Assembly (NCBI GenBank): GCA_002749535.1
Contig: MZZL01000394.1
Location: 372,001 to 436,000, forward strand
Direction of reading: 5' to 3'
Origin: Apophysomyces variabilis
Lineage: Eukaryota > Mucoromycota > Mucoromycetes > Mucorales > Mucoraceae
Length of the DNA: 64,000 nucleotides
A program made the position numbers and the translations under genes. Shown here one piece after another: positions 1-12,020 of the stretch (position 1 is the stretch's first letter; each line of letters starts with the position of its first letter). The notes under the pieces are model-generated. The model was not told the origin of the DNA. It searched no databases and was given only the letters and a program-made list of their open reading frames with translations.

Positions 1-159
1 ATAAAAGCGTGAACTTACTTGTAGCAACTGAGCAGATGGGCGAAAGGTCAGTTTTGCAGTAATATTTTTTCAATTTCACAAAGCAAGATTCAGCAGCAGC
101 GGCGAGTTCACTTGAAGACGATTGGTATACATCCAACTTGTCCATCATAGCGTTGTAAG
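1..159 (-). pseudogene. hAT family B copy 1 (B1): C-terminal-half transposase fragment
   Basis: Read on the minus strand, this piece encodes a segment closely matching the intact hAT transposase at 31531-33968. It covers the stretch around AYN.MMDKLD, then SSSSELA, then KYYCKTDLSPICSVAT, just before the hAT C-terminal region. The rest of the C-terminus lies outside the window. The fragment ends at 159, where the hAT A1 terminus TAGGGATTGG begins. The upstream half of the same gene resumes at 8372. Compared with B2, about 0.6 kb of coding sequence is absent between the two halves, so A1 is not a clean insertion or it was followed by a deletion. The identification rests on direct comparison with the copy in this window. 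Confidence 0.85.
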
Positions 160-499
160 TAGGGATTGGTAAAATATTCATTTATTCTTATTTGTTCGTA
201 TTTGCTCATCAATGAACAAATACAAGCAAAGACCTATAGTTGACGAATGAATATGAATATAGATTTCTTATTCGAATAGTTATTTGAATATTCCTAGTGT
301 CATTCGAACAATAAACGAATATTCTAGCTTCATTCATATTCATTCACGTCATTTGTAGAATTACTCAATCAACGTACAAGGATTTACTCAGTTTTGCATC
401 AATCGCAGCATAGAAGCATTTAATGTTGCAAAGGAATTGTCGTTAGCACAGTTATGTGAAATGCCAAAGCATTACATATATGAACGGCGGGCTTATTAT

Positions 500-640
500 G
501 TTTAGGGTTAGAAGAGCCAATGAAATGTTCATATAGTGCGAGGATGAGCCAATAATAATTGCATATAGTGTAATTTAGGATCAGTTTAGCCAATAAACAG
601 ATCGTATAGTGCAGCCAATCAAACTCTAATGATAAGGCCT
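500..640 (+). promoter_or_regulatory. Four-copy CCAAT-box repeat upstream of the DUF6729-like gene
   Basis: Four imperfect repeats each contain AGCCAAT, three of them followed 10-15 bp later by ATAGTG. They lie about 100-230 bp upstream of the first ATG at 734. CCAAT boxes are common fungal promoter elements, so a promoter role is plausible, but it is inferred from position only. The rest of 171-500 is AT-rich subterminal DNA without coding sequence that I can recognise. Confidence 0.4.
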
Positions 641-733
641 GAACCTTGAATTAACTTTTAACTAAGGGTCAGGGTCTTGATCGCTTATATTTACTTCTTT
701 TTTACTATTTAACTTCGCTGTGCGTATAAAAAA

Positions 734-3700
734 ATGAAGAGAAGAGGAAGACCTTCTGGGCAAAAAAACAGTCCAAATCATCGTGCAGGGCGTCCTCGCA
801 AGAGACAAGAGGCAAATATGGATATTTGAAGGATGATTTCATTTTCAGAATCTAGCCAAGTCAATACAGTAGAAGCAGAGTCAACGGTAAATGACACTTC
901 AACCTCTTTGCAAGATACTATGAAATATGCAGCCAATATTGGACCCACTGAGGTAAAAGCTACTCTATGAGTTCATCTAAAACCTAAATACATTATACAG
1001 AGACACAGTTTGTATGATTTGCTGGGGGAAATTGAACAAGATACAAATGATGAAGATGTTGGTAACAACAATCATGCCCTTGAAGCTGTTGCTGTTGTGG
1101 ACGATCAAAGTAATACTGATACTAAAGATATTGCTGACAATGACCAAACCTACACAGAAGCACCAGATAGAGTGCTCCGTCAATACTTTTTGGATGTCTT
1201 AAGTCGCTTGATTAGGGATGGTTATCCATCTGAATACAGACAAGGCACGTTTTGGGTATGCCCAAAATCAGAGTTTTTTGCTCTCTGAAACAATATGCGT
1301 GATGCAACTGCAATATACCACCCGAAAATATTTCTTTGGTTTCCTCACCATTTAGTAGCAGAAAGATTAAGATGCAAAGAATGCGGGCATCACCTTAATA
1401 TTAAAGAGTATAACAGAAATCCCTATGCAAGACGCGTTGTTGATCTTGACAGGTAAATTAAGTTGGATAGAGCACATTTTGCTTAATGCTAACTGGACTT
1501 TGTGTATAGGTGCTTTTATATCATGTCTGTGCGATATATATGCAGCAACAACTTGTGTGAGAGTACACTAAATGCCCACGATGAGCGGATAATGGAACAG
1601 CTCCCAAGACATCTGGCATCATCATTTCCAGCATATCTAACACATTGATGTGCCATTTCTAAATCCATTGGGGACCTATTGCAATCATGCGTACAGAATG
1701 GCATAGGTATTGAACGCTTTCACCATATGCTGCAAGAACTACATACCCTTTGCCACGCCAGACTTGAATACCAGTACTTGAACAGTATTAATTACTGTCA
1801 AAGATTTCCAGGATTGCACGGCCTATTTCCTAGCAATGGAAGACACGTGTCTTTCTCCAAATTTGATGATCCCAATGGTTATGCTGGATATGTGCCTTCA
1901 ACTGTATACCTTTGCTTGGTCTATACAACAATACTAGACTAGCTTCGTCCACTCATTGATAAACAAATGATGACCCTTGGTGGCAAGATCTTGAAAGGAG
2001 ATCACTCCTTCAAGATTATTAAGAAAATGGCGAAAATCAGCGGCGTCTCTATCTTTAATGCGCTGTATACTGTTTGTAATAAATATGAGGAGATCCGCTT
2101 GCAACAATTCACCCCAACAAAGTCACTTACGCATCTTCACGCATCATTCAACCGGATGCTAAACTCATACAGACTTTGTGGCCATGAGCAGCCAGAGGTC
2201 TTCTTCACTGACAATGTGCGAGGAGATTGTTGGTTCCTCAAAAATGTCTTACCATCACTTCACTGCAGTCTACATGCAGATACATATGAAGTTACCGAGA
2301 ATGCTAACAGTACCAGTGATTCTATATATCCCTCAGATGATATATCCGGCGATAACGTACAAATACTTTCTGATGACTCCAGTGATTCTGATAGCTTCAG
2401 TGATTCCAACAGCGAGATTGATAGCTCATCTTTTTCTACAAATATACCAAGCACCTAGTATATATCCACGACAATGCTAGCATCTGCCGAGCAAACGTTC
2501 TCCCAAAGCTCAAGTAACAATACTAATACTGGAAATCCTCGAATTCTTAAAGACATATTCCATTTAATGGATATGATTAAGGTTCTGCGCCGCCATAGCC
2601 TGGCAAAAGAATTTGCTCACTGCTTTCATGATTCAATTTTTGTTACTGACCCAGAAGATCGCCACAGACTTGAGGCATACCTCATGGCTCAAAGTACTAC
2701 CTGGGACTATATGTTATCTACTAGACCAGCATGGATACTTCACCATGTAAGGCGAACAGTACCTCAAGCAGAAAAACTCTACCCAGTTGTTGAAAACCTG
2801 TTCCAAGAATATGGTCCACTCATATGTGCCAAGACAGGTTTACCTCTTTTTGACAGTGAAGCCTGGAGACAAGCAACCAATGTTCTCAAAGTGATACGAC
2901 GAGGTGAAGTTTCTGACCCCCCTGGGATACCATTATATTTTAAGATGGGAGAGGATAAAAATGGTCTTCCTTTGTATCGATGTAGCCGCAGAACAAACAG
3001 TTTGGAAGGAGGTGTTCACCAAAACATAATTCACAAATTTTTATCTTTTGGTGCTGGTTCACATCTAATGGACTGCGCTCTTGCAGATTACCGCTTGTGA
3101 CATAATATCAATGTAAGTGGTTAAAGTAATGTGATATTGATAGATAATTAACTATATGAGTAGGTGGGATCAATTAACAGATATAACCACATGCACAAAG
3201 GTCACTATGAACCTTGGCTGCAAGAGAATATTATAAGCTTGCGTGCTAGCCTAAATATACCAGCCGCAGTATATGGCAACGTTGAAACCCAAGGTGATTT
3301 CCAATTTAACATACCATTATGCATACCATGAGAAACCTTTGGCATTGTAACATTTCCTGAAGATCTAGCACAATACCTCAACATAATTATGACAGATCGT
3401 CAGCATATAACTGACAGTCAATACAACTTTATGCTTTCAGCCAATCTTAGTACAAGGTTAGTACTAACACACAGTTCCACCAATAATCCCCGTAGTAACG
3501 TATATACATTTCTCGCAAAGACACAAGGAACCTGATATGCCATAGTTCCTTTGCATACCCCAGACGAATTCCGTTTATTTAACCAACTAATACCAGACCT
3601 ACATATCCCTCATGGCCAGTTAAACTGGACAGAACTTGCTCAACAATGGAATGCTACTTATGCTAATGGAGTCACTATATTTTACAAAACAGCAGAACAT

Positions 3701-4162
3701 ATGAAAACGCATTATAATCTTTAGTTCCAGAAGCAAATAGCAATTCAAAGCATTAACAGAAACATCGACATCTGCAGCACCATGCGAGAGCAATTACAAT
3801 CACCAGAACGTGCTCAGAATACCCTGCTAGCTCAAACTCCATCGCTAATAGTAATACCTGTAATACCACATACACATACCAGTTTGTCATTAGCTGCACC
3901 ATACCAAAGAAATCGCGCCGAAACAATACCTTCACAAAGACAACTGCAACCAAGACTAGCTGTTACTCTAAGCCAGTCTAGATATCCTTCTATATAAGCG
4001 GCAGAAACAGCATTGAGCATTACATTATCTTCAAGCAATCAGTGTTATTCCCCATGTTTACCAAAAAAGTCTACCAGAGTGTGTAGCATCTGTAAAGACC
4101 CATCTTGCAAGGGTTCATCTTTGCGTATCCATTGTAGGATGTTTAGGAGAAATGGTGCATAA
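734..4162 (+). pseudogene. AT-hook / DUF6729-like / DDE-like transposase-type gene, decayed
   Basis: Several collinear coding blocks form one gene. The first block (734 on) has two AT-hook-like motifs (RRGRP and AGRPRKR). The block at about 1160-1455 has the FLWFPHH...C..C...RRVVDLDR pattern that I associate with fungal DUF6729 proteins. It is followed by an intron at about 1455-1510 and then YICSNNLC. The blocks at 1679-2458 contain GDHSFKI and later FFTDNVRGD, which look like the first two acidic residues of a DDE/RNase H-like fold. The block at 2474-3100 ends with NSLEGGVHQ. A GTAAGT..TAG intron follows at about 3113-3167. The C-terminus (4096-4162) is a small Cys/His knuckle, CSIC...CKG...HC. 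At least five in-frame stops (for example near 830, 1287, 1648, 1940 and 2456) make it a pseudogene. The family assignment is from memory of conserved motifs, and the DDE reading is an inference. Confidence 0.55.
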
Positions 4163-5158
4163 TACTAGGGATATACCCATCAATGTTTGAAAACACCATA
4201 TAAAAATGTTTTTCATTCATAGATTGACTTGGCCAATTGCTTATCAAAAGGATTTCTCTGCCATATTTCTGTTGCAGTGTGATATTTATTAGTGATATTA
4301 GACATGATTATACTTGCTAGTCTCTTCTAGCTAAGCAACTCCTGAACTTTGGTCTTAATCATTTAAATTTCCGCTTTCAAAAATAAAAAAATTAAATCCA
4401 TTGACCCCAGACATAATATCCGGGCCATATAAACTTTATATTAACTATGAATTAGCTTAAATTTGTGAAGAGAGATTTTCTATTCCATATGGAGTGAAGC
4501 AATTCAGATGTCAATGCAGCAGAAAACACTGTTAGAGATAACAAAAGTATGATGACGTAGCACTAAAGTATGATATTGTGCGTGGACAAAACTAGTGTGA
4601 CAAATGGGATGTCAGAATGTGACATGTTGTAGTAGCGTTGAAGAAAAGCCCTGAAATACACAAACATAAAATGTCTTCTAAAAGAATTAGTATGCAATGC
4701 GCAAACACATTGTCTGTACAATGAGTGAAAAGAAAAAGGAAACAGGACGTTTATTGATAATAAAAAATTGGTCGCTTCCAAACAGCATGCTTTTGTTCAA
4801 TTGCAAAACGAAAAAGTTTTGCTTTTTTTTTGCGTAAGCTAAATATTTAAAGTGGCGTTCCTTTAAAGACGCGTTATGGCATTGTTTAAGTCCTGTCAGC
4901 CGAATGTATTATTGTTTAAATGGCGACGCTAAGTTTGCTTTCAATATCTTATCTCCTATACGCCGAATGATCAATGATTCATTAAGTCTGAAGAATCAAT
5001 ATTGTCATTTGACAGAGCAACCGTTAAATCCTTTAGACCGAACGATCATTTAGCTCCTTTAAACTGAATGAGCGTTTAATTTCTTTAGACCGAATCACCA
5101 TAATATAAAATAAGAGCAGAAATAGAAACCCATTTCACTTTATTATCGATATTATATC
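4163..5158. other. Non-coding spacer with tandem motifs before the A1 transposase
   Basis: I see no gene here. From about 4850 to 5095 there is an irregular series of related motifs (CTTTAGACCGAA, CTTTAAACTGAA and similar, followed by GATCATTTA or GAGCGTTTAA). They lie directly upstream of the hAT start codon and resemble subterminal or promoter repeats. The remainder is AT-rich and unremarkable. Confidence 0.4.
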
Positions 5159-7900
5159 ATGTCTGACATACCTGAATCCTCCACTTCTCAGCAAAGAAGA
5201 TGCACTGAATTCGCTCATGCTACTGTAAGTGTATATCTATTGTTATGATGTAACATTTTATACTAAATCATTGTATTGCCGTAAAACCTGTAGGATCAAA
5301 CCATAGAATTTTCAATGCTTGCTTGCTCTTTGGTACAATCGTATCTGTCCTCTGAAGATCTTATGTTGGAAAATACGTCTATTACTGATGAGGAAGTGGA
5401 AGAAGATACTTCATCCACTATGGTTACTGTTCCTTCCATCAAGTGCAAGAGGTCAAAAACAAGCTGGGTATATGGAAATGAATGGGTCGTAGTTGAAAAA
5501 GATTCAAAGACAGGTATCAACTATTACCGCTGTCAATACCAATATCCATCAGGCGGTATATGCAATAAACAATATAAGAAAGTCGGCTCCACAACTAGCA
5601 ACATCATATACTATTTGAAAGCAGCACATAATCTCAATAATGACTCTACAAAGGCGGGTATCCATAACAAAACGACTGGAATCTGTTGAATACAAATGTA
5701 GACAATAGGGCAATAGACCAGTGATTAACCAGACTAAAAGGTATTAATCAACTTTATTTCTTATTGAAGCTTATTTATACTAAATGTGAGACACTCTTTC
5801 AACTGAGATTGTAAAACTTTTCATGAGGCTTATTCATGATAGCAGAAGATCAAGTACTTAGGATGAATCAGATATCCTTAATATGACAATAGTTTTTAAG
5901 GAACAATAACAGATCAGATCCATTGGTTATATGTACCTGAAACCTAGTTACATAGTAATTGGTACGTTTGATGAACCTGAGTTTGAATAGCTTATTGTAT
6001 TCCAATCAGTTGTCTCAAAGTGACAAGCTGTAGTTGAATAACTGACAGTTGTTATTTCATACTTGGTTAATAGTTAATCCTTCAGATATGAATACAACAG
6101 AATCATGGATAACTTTGTCATTCATTCATCAACAATCAATTCAAAGTTCACCCAAGATCTTTTTCGCAATACACTGCTTGATTATCTGGTTTCTGCCACT
6201 TTGCCTTTTAATGTCATGGAGAACTCTGCGTTCCAGAAGCTGCTGTATCTTGCTTACATGGCACCTAATGAACGACAGCTTTTACTTCCTAGTGCGAAAA
6301 CAATCTGCTGTGATCTTGATCAAGCCTATGTGCTTTATCTTACTTAAATCATCGACCTTCTTAGACAGCAGCCATATATTTCATATACACTGGATGCATG
6401 GACAAGTGAATGGAGAGATGCATTTCTTGGTGTCACAGCACATTGGATAGATAAAAATTGGATGCAAAAAATAGTTATCATCAGTTTTGAGCCATTGTCT
6501 GGTATACACAGTGCAGATAACATGAGAACAGTTTTCATGAATCTCTTGAAGAGTTTGGATCTTGACAAAAAACCTTTTTTTATTACTACTGACAATGCTA
6601 GCAACATGATCACAATGGCTAAGAAAATTGAAGAAGAAGTATCTTCCAACATTTTCCAAGCAGATCAAAACTGTATTCTCTGTATTGCCCACGTTATGAA
6701 CTTATCCGTGCAAGCAATCATTGGTGATGCTCTTGGCGCCAATGCTCCTGAAGATGACAACCAAGAGATGAACAATAGCAATCCTATTATTGATCCTTCT
6801 GAATGGGACCACCCAGGTAAGTCTCACTTAGCTTTCATATATCTTACAAAATTTCTCAAAACTTTTGTTTAAAGGTGCCATATTACATCACTTGCAAAAT
6901 GATGTTAATAAGATTTGCTCCTCTCCACAATGACTTGAGCACTATCGCGACTGTGGCAAAGCCATCCAAAAAGCAAGCTCAACCCTAGAAATAGAAGATG
7001 CAAATGAAATGAATGAAAACCAAACGGTGGTGAAGGAGCTCATTCTTGACGTTAAAACCCACTGGAATTCCACTTATGCTATGATTGAACAGGCAATGGA
7101 AATGCACCGTGCTTACAACATAACCTGCAGTAGCATTCTGGAGCTAGAATCATACCATCTAAGTAAACGAGAATAGCAAGTCCTACAAGAGCTCCACACG
7201 TTGCTGAAACCGTTTTCTGAACTGACAAGAATACTTGATAGTAAACAGTATCCTTCTCTATCAAGTACAGTCATTGGATACAACGTGTTGATGGATCATC
7301 TTGAGGATTACCATGATAATGGAGGAAAGATATGATTGAACTGTTACTGTAGAGAATGACACTGACAGTTGTTGACCTTTTTAGGATTGTCCTATGCTGC
7401 GATATGGAACTGAAGTAGCACAAAACAAATTGCAAAAGTATTATGCACATATAGAAATACCAGTGTATTCAATTACCACATCACTGGATCCTCGTGCCAA
7501 GTTCCAATGGTGGAGCAATCAAGAGTGGAAGCCTGAATACATTGAGCAAGCAACGCACAATATGACTGGAACTTGAGAGAAGGAATTTCGCATTATACGT
7601 CATAAAAACGTCATCTAAACTTCTGGTTTCCGCCTGTTTCAGAGTCAACTGCGTCAGGATCAGTTGGCTGAGTATATAGCAGAGCCAAGAGCAGTTGAGG
7701 ATACCAACATACTTGAGTACTGGCGAAGTCGCAGTGTTCAGTGGCTGTAAATGACTGGAATGGCCCATAAGTATTTGTTCATTCTAGCATCTTCTGCTCC
7801 CTCTGAACAGTGCTTTTTGCACGCCAAGTTTTTTACTCTGTTTCAGCACAATCGTTTGTTGCCAGAAACAATTCAGAAAAGTGTTTTAGTAGATTCCTAG
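5159..7900 (+). pseudogene. hAT transposase of element A1 (BED finger), inactivated
   Basis: The first exon (5159-5226) ends at a GTAAGT intron, as in A2. A BED-type zinc finger follows at about 5455-5640 (TSWVYGNEW, then Cys residues and an H...H end). The catalytic core has YTLDAWTSEW (first Asp) at about 6375-6405 and FFITTDNASNM (second Asp) at about 6570-6610. The hAT C-terminal dimerisation region is seen around EYWRSRSVQWL and SAPSEQCF near 7710-7815. Further introns are likely near 6814-6873 and 7328-7384. In-frame stops occur (for example near 5687, 6345, 7176 and 7574), so the gene is dead. It would bind the element ends and catalyse cut-and-paste transposition in the nucleus. The closest relative in the window is the transposase of A2 at 24242-26513. 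Confidence 0.85.
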
Positions 7901-8371
7901 AGTAAAACTTTACTCTCTTCTGAATAAAGCTTTTTAGACTGTAAAACATTACTTCTCTGTTCTTTTTCGCAAAATGTTTTTTCCCAAGTGATTTTGCTCT
8001 TACTTTTCTCTTAAGCTTCAAGGGCTCATTTAGAGTTCGTTTAACTTGCTATTACATTCACTCTCAGAAAACCTTTTGCCAACTTCATGTTGCTGATTAG
8101 CCTTGTTAAAGCGATAACAACACAATGGCATTGTCTTTAATTATAAGATTGAGAACATTACTTGCTCATAATTTCTACATACAATAACAAATAATTGAAC
8201 GAATATGAATATTGCCTCTATTATTCGAATAAGCTAAGAATATTCATCTGTTTATTTAAATGAATGAGAATATTCACATTTACTTAGTGAATGAATAAGA
8301 ATATCCAAAAAATTATTCAAATAAAAATGAATATTCGTTTATTCATTTATATTTATTCTTGCTAATCCCTA
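7901..8371. other. Right subterminal region of hAT A1
   Basis: This is non-coding DNA from the transposase stop to the terminal inverted repeat. Between about 8170 and 8360 it is packed with alternating ATTCGAAT, GAATATTC and TTTATTCAT motifs that mirror those at 170-350 on the left. They are therefore subterminal inverted repeats of the same element. Confidence 0.6.
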
Positions 8372-9424
8372 CTTGCATTCAAGAACTGCCATCATTGTAT
8401 CGTTGTTTGTAGCATTGTCAGTCATGATGGCAAGAATCTACAGTATATTTAAAATGCTGATCATAGTACTTGTATTCTTACCTTTGTTGCGATGTTTAAC
8501 TCATCCATTGAGTTCATGAACATATTAGCCAAGTTTTCTCCAATATATATATCAGTTATTGGTATAAAATCCAGTAGTACATCTTGAAGTTCCCAGTTAT
8601 CATCAATATAATGGCCAGTTACTCCAAGAAATGAATGATAGTTTGGTGAAGTCCAAACGTCCAGTGTGATTGATAGTTTTGCATCAAGATCCTAAATATT
8701 ATTAGAGTCATTTATGTCATACAAGCTAATACTCACATTGAGTTCTTTTTTCAGAAGCATATGACCATCCTCAAAGCTTTGGACAATGTCATTTCGAATT
8801 GTTTTACTAGATACAAGAACAGCATTAGGTTGCAAGGTGTTGATCAAACTATGGAAATGAATAGAGTTGACTTCAGAGAATGGTTGATCATTGGCAACTA
8901 TCCATTGTGTAAGTTTTTTTCAAAAGTCATTCTGGTCAAAGGGCTTAGGCTGCAAGCTAAAAAAAAATAAGGATGTACATAAGTATAGCATGAAATATAA
9001 GGTGTAGCTCACCTGTTAAAGTATTTGTTCAGGCCTGTTGTTGTTCAATCCATTGCACTGGTGTGCTCCTTGTGATGTTTGTTTTTCAAATGCAACAATG
9101 CTTGTTTGGTACTTCCACCATGGCAATTGACGATGACTTCTGTATTTTTTTTAATTACTCTAGTAAGAATCCAGAGATATAATGGTAATTGTAAACGTAC
9201 CCTTTATATAACTTGCATTGAGCACATTTTACTTGCTCTGTCCATTTTAGCTTTTTGAAGAACTGCCATACAATATTTATTGTTTGTTTTTGCTTTTGTT
9301 TAGTATGTGGTGATGCTGATAATTCTGAAATAGAGATGCTTTGAATATTATCAGTTAAAGTACTTGGAGCTCTAGCAAGTGAGAAAGAATCACTGATGGA
9401 GTTTACTTCTTCATAAAAGGACAT
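8372..9424 (-). pseudogene. hAT family B copy 1 (B1): N-terminal-half transposase
   Basis: Reading from 9424 on the minus strand, the start MSFYEEVNS..., the segment INIVWQFFKKLKWTEQVKCAQC (BED finger) and, at the far end, MTDNATNNDTMMAVLE all align with the intact B2 protein. Frame breaks and stops run throughout. The reading breaks off at 8372, where hAT A1 begins. The C-terminal half continues at 159-1. The BED finger would contact the element's own GGCCCA-rich ends. Introns are expected at positions equivalent to those in B2, but decay prevents exact placement. Confidence 0.8.
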
Positions 9425-9992
9425 TCTTGCAATTGTGCTTGAGAAAAAAATAGAAAAAACAGAGAAACAGAAAAAAAATAAATAGAGAAATATAAAAACA
9501 GGCTAACATAAAGAAGAAAAAGAAAAATGGAGAAAACAGAAAAACAAAAAAACAGAAAAACAGAAAAATAGAAAAACAGAGAAAGAAAAGACCACCTTTG
9601 CCTTTACTCTTCCAACCTTACTATGTTTAAGAAAAAGAAAAGAAAAGAATAAAGATAAAGAAGAACAAGAGAGTAAAATAAATAAAAAATTTTTTTTAGT
9701 TATAAAAGAGAACGTGTTCCTTAGTAATAAAGTTAATAACTTGCATGATAAGCTCAAAAGTGTTTAAAGGGCCCATGGGCCTTTGAAGGGCCCATGGGAA
9801 AGTGGGAAAATGGGAAAATAGGATTCAATCTGGGCCAGGTCAATCTGGGCCAGGTTAATCTGGGCTGGGTCTATATATTGGCCCAGTTCCCATTAGGCCA
9901 TAAAATTTGGGCCCAATGTATAGACCAAGTCCCAGTGGGCTGGGCTGAACTGGGCCAGGCTTTGGGCTTTCCTGGCCTACATTCAAGCCTTA
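9425..9992 (-). mobile_element. Terminus of hAT B1
   Basis: This is the 5' non-coding end of B1. It contains a purine-rich low-complexity tract (about 9430-9600, runs of GAAAAACAGA). From about 9768 there follows a GGCCCA/TGGGCC-rich stretch like the termini of hAT B2 at 30880-31050 and 34260-34460. The end ATTCAAGCCTTA (9981-9992) matches the B-type terminus TAAGGCTTGAA read on the other strand. The other end of B1 lies before base 1, so its target duplication (agtggttt at 9993-10000 would be one copy) cannot be checked. Confidence 0.7.
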
Positions 9993-10000
9993 AGTGGTTT

Positions 10001-10434
10001 TCTTGCAGACTTTGTCTTCATTATAGCTTGCTTAGTTTATATTAGTAATTGAGATTGTCCTAATGTTTCATCACTTGATCATTCTAGATTGCTCGATTGT
10101 AGTTGTGGTTGCTCACTATTTAGTCTTGGTAATATCATTTTATGATGTTTTGATATATTTTCTCATAGTGATAGACCTGCTTCAGTTTCTGTTCTTTTGT
10201 TATAAACTTCAACACTTTATAGCAAGTTTACTGAATTGCTCTATAAATTATAGGTTTGCTTTTCTTGAGAACTTATAGTTTTACAGATGCTAGATACCTT
10301 ATCTACTGACATCCTACCTCTTTTCCTAAAACTTCTTACTTCTTAGGCTTGTTACAGTCACTTGATTTATGGCCTTATATGCTACAGTTTCAACATTTAA
10401 ACTAACTAGGCATAGGCTTTTTAGGTTTGATGTT
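10001..10434. other. Unassigned decayed DNA
   Basis: This is AT-rich sequence with no recognisable coding block, between the hAT B1 end and the small CACTA copy. It continues after that copy at 11763-12020, also without recognisable features. It may be the degraded 3' part of gypsy G1, but I cannot show this. Confidence 0.3.
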
Positions 10435-11759
10435 CACTGCAGTAGAGTAGGCGTTTTACCCACATTTTACCCCTGGGTAATACATGATGTTTTACCCACT
10501 TTCCCATGGGGGGAGCAATCTTCAGTATTGTTCAGTCTCTCCTTTCCCAAAAGAGAAAAACTAGCAAATGTAAAAATATAAGCAGTATGACAGTGTATGT
10601 GTGATTTCCAGGAACTGCATCAATATTTATATCACGCGCTTTTAACATGGTTTTTTTTCTTTTTTATAAAGTTATTTGCATTTTCTTTTTATTATCCTTT
10701 TTTTTCACAAACTTTTTCCTCTGCTTTTTTTCACTCTATGGCATTTTCAGTACTTCTTCATCGGCAAACTCACTTTCACAATGTTGATGATATATCATCT
10801 TAACGACATACATCCTTGACCTGAAAGCGTGTTCTTTACTGGTAAGCTTTTATCTTCATTTGACAGCACCTCATTCTTTTTTTTCTTTTGATAGCCGATA
10901 TAATTGCAACGTTATAGGAAAGCTTGCTTCTTACTTTTAACTAAGGTATTTTGATTGATTGACCTAAATGTAACTAATCTTGACTTTTTATTTGTCCTAT
11001 AGAGTAGCTTTTCCTTTCTTTAAAAAATATGGAAACAGAGAAACATGACACATGTTTTAATGGTACAGATTTTTTTTTACGTTGTAACTTGATTATTCAT
11101 CAAGATAATCTTTTGTAGGCCTATATATAATGTTGCCGTTTGTTATTGCTATGCCGTATGTTTTACTAATTATCATTTTTTAAATTCTATGCTTCTTTAG
11201 CCTTCAGTAATTAGGTAAGATTATATAGATCCAATCGTAAAGTTAGATACCTGTTCATACATTATATTATATATCTTCAATAAAATAAAAACGTTTGTTT
11301 TCTTTATATATAAGGCTAAGAAGTGTTGTTATACATGATAAAGAAGTGTATTTTATTGGCTAAAATAATAAATGTAACAAAAAGAGCATCTAATTAGAAA
11401 GACTAGATAAGAATCATTAGCTCCAATAGCATGTATTGTTGTAAGCAAGTTAATCCAATAAAAGAGCTTAAAGAAAAGAATATGGTCGAATAGAATTCTA
11501 ATATTAGTTGTTAAATGCATACAACTTAGTCCAATAGCATTAATGTAATTACGTCTGACATATACTGTTTTATCCAATTAATAACAGTATAAAAGGTGGG
11601 TAAAACGTTGGTAAAATGTGGGTAAAAGGTACGTTTCACCCACTTCTCAAAAGTTTTACCCACTGGGTAAAACGTGGGTAAAATGTGAGTAAAATGTGGG
11701 TAATATTTGACGTTTTACCCAGATTTTACCCAGGGTAAAACGTCCTTTCAACTGCAGTG
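10435..11759 (-). mobile_element. CACTA deletion derivative (1.3 kb)
   Basis: The ends are CACTGCAGTAGAGTAGGCG (10435 on) and, on the other strand, CACTGCAGTTGAAAGGACG (from 11759). Both carry arrays of the motif TTTTACCCACA/TGGGTAAAA. A 3-bp target duplication GTT lies at 10432-10434 and 11760-11762. Its two halves match, in inverse orientation, the two ends of the 7.4-kb CACTA element at 55187-62606. About 130 bp correspond to that element's right end and about 1.15 kb to its left end. It lacks all transposase sequence, so it would depend on a full-length relative. The internal junction lies near 10560-10600. Confidence 0.9.
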
Positions 11760-12020
11760 GTTATCAATTAAATGTATTCTTAAGGCTCAAATACTATCAG
11801 TTAGCTCACTTAGGATATGTATAAGAGTATTGCTTGTGACACTAGCTGATCTTATACTTGCTGTCACTAGAGGCGATTGTGTGATTACACTAGTTAGTTT
11901 GTATTTTGTCCTGATAGTTTTAGTATACCAAGCCTGAGTAATAGCTTCTTTTAGGTTTTTTAGTAAACCTTTTTGTTCTACTTTATATGCCAGCTCTGGA
12001 TAGATTGCTTACAAAAACAT

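Larger units (their letters stand above)
160..8371 (+). mobile_element. hAT element A1 (8.2 kb, two genes)
   Basis: The ends are short inverted repeats: TAGGGATTGGT at 160-170 and its partner GCTAATCCCTA at 8361-8371. Both are followed inward by AT-rich DNA with many ATTCGAATA/TGAATATTC motifs. A BED zinc-finger hAT transposase pseudogene (5159-7900) lies towards the right end, as in the related element A2. Between the left end and that gene lies an unrelated two-part coding region (734-4162). No convincing 8-bp target duplication is visible: the flanks gttgtaag and cttgcatt agree at only 4 of 8 positions. The element sits inside hAT B1 on the opposite strand. It is either a hAT element that carries a second gene or a hAT element that received another transposon whose ends I cannot find. 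Confidence 0.75.

Noticed and set aside
9794..10045. Open frame of GQVNLGQVNLG type
   Set aside because: It is translation of the GGGCCAGGT-rich hAT B1 terminus.
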